From contig RKSA01000180.1 of NCBI GenBank assembly GCA_007571115.1, positions 1 to 17,059 of the forward strand: a stretch of 17,059 nt of DNA, written 5' to 3'. The notes beneath the pieces are model-generated. The model ran no database searches. It was not told the origin of the DNA and was given only the letters and a program-made list of their open reading frames with translations. The DNA is from Gammaproteobacteria bacterium (lineage in GTDB: Bacteria > Pseudomonadota > Gammaproteobacteria > Pseudomonadales > Pseudohongiellaceae). The stretch's first letter is position 1; the number at the start of each line of letters is the position of its first letter. The position numbers and the translations under genes were made by a program. Positions 15,011 to 17,059 of this stretch are shown here, piece by piece.

Positions 15011-15916
15011 ATGGATGCACTGCGCAAAAGCGAACGCCTGCCAGCGGTGGTTGGCGAACATTTGCTGGGGGTGGCACTCGTGCTCGGTCTGCTCATTGTG
15101 GCGCTGCCTTGGCTTCGCGAGCAGCAGCTCGTCGATGCAAGCTCGCGTGGCGATGCCTCCGCTGCGACACTGGCGGCGCCAGCGCCGTTGACGGTACTGC
15201 CCGACATGTCGCTGGCCCGAAGCACCGATGAACGCAAGCGGATGTTCCTCGATTACGTCGGGGACTACGTCGATGCGCAGAACCACTCGATCATTCTTGA
15301 TCGGCAGCGCTTGCAAGCCGTCATCGCAAGCGTCGATGACGGCGGCATTGCCGCCGTCGGCGGCAGCGCCAATGAAACGCAGGAATGGCTGCGCGAGCTT
15401 GCCGGCCGCTACGACCTCGCCGAAGCCGACTTCGCGGACCGCAGCGCCTCGCTCAACGAATTGCTCATGAGAGTCGATGTCGTGCCGGCCTCGCTGGTGC
15501 TCGCCCAGGCAGCGAACGAGTCGGCCTGGGGAGTGTCGCGTTTCGCTCGCGAGGGGAACAACCTGTTCGGTCAATGGTGCTTCCGCCCCGGCTGCGGAAT
15601 CGTTCCGCTCCAGCGCCCTGCCGGAGCGATTTACGAAGTGCGCCGTTTTGCGACCTTGCACGATGCCGTCGAGGCGTATTTCCACAATCTCAACACCAAC
15701 GAGAGCTACCGGCCCTTTCGCGAATTGCGGCAAGCGATGAAGCTGCAGGGCCGCGAGATCGATCCCCTCGTGCTCGCCTTCGGCCTGAACCGCTATTCCG
15801 AGCGCGGTCGCAGCTACGTTGATGAATTGCAAGCGATCATCGTGCAAAACGACTTGACGGCGCGAGACGGCGACTACGAAGCCGTCGGCGAGAACAGCAT
15901 CGGCATGAGCGATTGA
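15011..15916 (+). CDS. bax: Bax-like membrane-anchored glucosaminidase domain protein
   Basis: This 301-residue protein matches the Bax group of glucosaminidase (GH73-like) proteins, predicted peptidoglycan hydrolases. A short N-terminus and a single hydrophobic segment at about 18-35 (LLGVALVLGLLIVALPWL) act as a signal anchor, placing the rest in the periplasm. Residues ~75-150 are a helical linker. The catalytic domain at ~155-280 contains VLAQAANESAWGVSRFA with the likely catalytic E170, then EGNNLFGQWCF at 181-191, CGIVPL, and YFHNLNTNESYR at 223-234. C190 and C195 may form a disulfide. GGAG lies 5 nt upstream of ATG 15011. It follows bolA by 64 nt on the same strand. The E. coli Bax function is not well established, so the activity is a prediction. 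Confidence 0.9.
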   Translation: MDALRKSERLPAVVGEHLLGVALVLGLLIVALPWLREQQLVDASSRGDASAATLAAPAPLTVLPDMSLARSTDERKRMFLDYVGDYVDAQNHSIILDRQRLQAVIASVDDGGIAAVGGSANETQEWLRELAGRYDLAEADFADRSASLNELLMRVDVVPASLVLAQAANESAWGVSRFAREGNNLFGQWCFRPGCGIVPLQRPAGAIYEVRRFATLHDAVEAYFHNLNTNESYRPFRELRQAMKLQGREIDPLVLAFGLNRYSERGRSYVDELQAIIVQNDLTARDGDYEAVGENSIGMSD

Positions 15917-15970
15917 GCGAGCCGCCAGGGAAGCGGCTTCATGGAAACGGCTTCATGGAAAGATGCGATC
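15917..15970. repeat. Convergent spacer with a 14-bp tandem duplication and short hairpin
   Basis: CGGCTTCATGGAAA occurs twice back to back at 15934-15947 and 15948-15961. AGCCGC at 15920-15925 can pair with GCGGCT at 15933-15938. There is no T-tract, so a terminator for the converging bax and deacetylase genes is not evident. Confidence 0.6.
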
Positions 15971-17032
15971 TCATTCGGGGACGCCCGGGTTGATCCATTG
16001 CACCGAATGCCAGTGGAAGCGCCTGGGGGTTGTACCAGAGGCGGTATCGGGGGCGGTGCAGATGTAGCGCCAGCGCCGCGTGGTGAAATCGGCCTCGGGG
16101 GCGAGCCGCGCGATTCCTGCCTCGCGGTCGATCCAGTCGAGCTCGAGCGGCTCGCCGCCGGCGAAACAGCCAATGCTGGCAAGCTCGTAGCCACCCACTT
16201 CGGCCGACAGGAATTGCAGCTCGACCGCTGGCCTTGGCGACATCGTCACGGGTGATCGCGGTTCGAGAATCTTCACGTGGAAGGGCAGGGTCGCGAACTT
16301 GACGCTGGCGCTTTCGAGGCGGGTGAAATTGCCCGTCAAGGGATAGCGGGGCAGGGCGAGAAAATCCGAACTCGGGCCGATGGCGCCCGAGTTTTGCGCA
16401 AATCCGGTAAAACCGAGCTCGCGCAGCAGGTTCTTGATCGGGATGTCGTACTCTCCGTAAGGGTAGGCGAGATAGCGATGGCTTTGCCCGGTGCGCTCCT
16501 CGATCACCTGCTCGGCGAGCAATAGCTCCTCGCCGAGGCGGTCGAGCCAGGCCGATTCGCTTTCGCCGTCGAGCCGGTCGAGCATGTGCGGATGCTCGAC
16601 CATGTGATTGGCAACGAGCACTCCCGCCGCAGCCATTTCCCCGATCTGCTCCCAGCTCATGTAACCGCGCGATTGCCGGTCGATGGGGCCGGTGCTCAGG
16701 AACACCGTGAAGGGGAAGCCGAACGATTCGAGCATCGGGAAAGCCGTCTCGTACACCGAAAGATAGCCATCGTCGAAGGTGATCGCCACGGCGCGATCGG
16801 GCAGTTCGCCTCCGCTGCGCAGGGCTTCGACCATGACGTCAAGGCCGACGACGCGAAAGCCATTGTCGCGCAGATACTCGAGATGCGCTCGAAAGTCTTC
16901 CGCAGTCGTCGAGGTTGACGCCGGCGTATCGCTCGCGACATGGTGATAGAGCAGCACCACGCCACTCGAACCTCGCGCGGCAAAGGCCACGGCAAGCAAG
17001 GCCGTCAGAACCAGCAAGCGAATCACGAACAT
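15971..17032 (-). CDS. Secreted NodB-type polysaccharide deacetylase
   Basis: This 353-residue protein (from ATG 17032) is a carbohydrate esterase 4-like deacetylase. The signal peptide is MFVIRLLVLTALLAVAFAA. NodB motifs are in order: YHH at 29-31; TFDDGY at 85-90 with D87/D88; HMVEH at 143-147 giving metal ligands H143 and H147; AYPYGEYD at 189-196. ALPRYPLTGNF at 226-236 is a loop seen in PgaB-like and related deacetylases. Residues ~250-353 form a C-terminal extension with C289 and C325 and the ending WHSVQWINPG, probably a beta-rich accessory domain. The glycan substrate is not readable. An in-frame ATG at 17053 would add seven residues, and the frame stays open to the right edge, so the start is uncertain. 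I favour 17032 because it yields the usual short signal-peptide n-region. It converges on bax with a 54-nt gap. Confidence 0.9.
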   Translation of the reverse strand: MFVIRLLVLTALLAVAFAARGSSGVVLLYHHVASDTPASTSTTAEDFRAHLEYLRDNGFRVVGLDVMVEALRSGGELPDRAVAITFDDGYLSVYETAFPMLESFGFPFTVFLSTGPIDRQSRGYMSWEQIGEMAAAGVLVANHMVEHPHMLDRLDGESESAWLDRLGEELLLAEQVIEERTGQSHRYLAYPYGEYDIPIKNLLRELGFTGFAQNSGAIGPSSDFLALPRYPLTGNFTRLESASVKFATLPFHVKILEPRSPVTMSPRPAVELQFLSAEVGGYELASIGCFAGGEPLELDWIDREAGIARLAPEADFTTRRWRYICTAPDTASGTTPRRFHWHSVQWINPGVPE

Positions 17033-17059
17033 GAATCCAACCCGGCAAGACATCGCCGC

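Noticed and set aside
14744..15847. 367-codon minus-strand open frame
   Set aside because: It is opposite bolA and bax, both of which show conserved motifs. The translation is not recognisable.

Overview
The window looks like chromosomal DNA of a high-GC proteobacterium, most likely a gammaproteobacterium. The best clues are a BolA protein with the E. coli-type features (VHALALH core and a C-terminal SPxCRG tail) and a Bax-type glucosaminidase. The taxon is an inference; no rRNA or tRNA gene is visible. Coding is dense, and the only clearly AT-rich stretch is about 130 bases upstream of the large left-hand gene.

Region 1 (1-5210, minus strand) is one open reading frame of at least 1,736 codons that starts at 5210 and runs off the left edge. 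It encodes an exported protein: a signal peptide followed by five complete ~330-residue modules and the start of a sixth. Each module is a Calx-beta-like beta-sandwich, a ~130-residue middle domain I cannot name, and a fibronectin type III domain. Long open frames on the opposite strand here are shadows of this repetitive GC-rich gene.

Region 2 (5595-10296, minus strand) is a three-gene operon transcribed korC-korA-korB. It encodes a 2-oxoacid oxidoreductase: a GltD-like FAD/NAD(P) protein carrying a C-terminal 2[4Fe-4S] ferredoxin part, a fused gamma-alpha subunit, and a thiamine-diphosphate beta subunit. The arrangement and subunit sizes resemble the 2-oxoglutarate:NADP+ oxidoreductase (KorABC) known from anaerobic aromatic degraders such as Azoarcus and Thauera. 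The enzyme should link CoA-dependent oxidative decarboxylation of a 2-oxoacid to NAD(P) and ferredoxin.

Region 3 (10455-14469, minus strand) is a two-gene unit. A YlqF/RbgA-type circularly permuted GTPase (GTG start) overlaps by 4 bases a 989-residue PreP-like M16C zinc peptidase, and a strong intrinsic terminator follows.

Region 4 (14580-17059): bolA is transcribed divergently from ylqF, followed on the same strand by a membrane-anchored Bax-like glucosaminidase. A secreted polysaccharide deacetylase converges on it from the right edge. Both of these envelope proteins act on glycans.

The most unusual item is the modular surface protein, for its unnamed middle domain and its mosaic repeat history. 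The kor operon is the clearest metabolic system.
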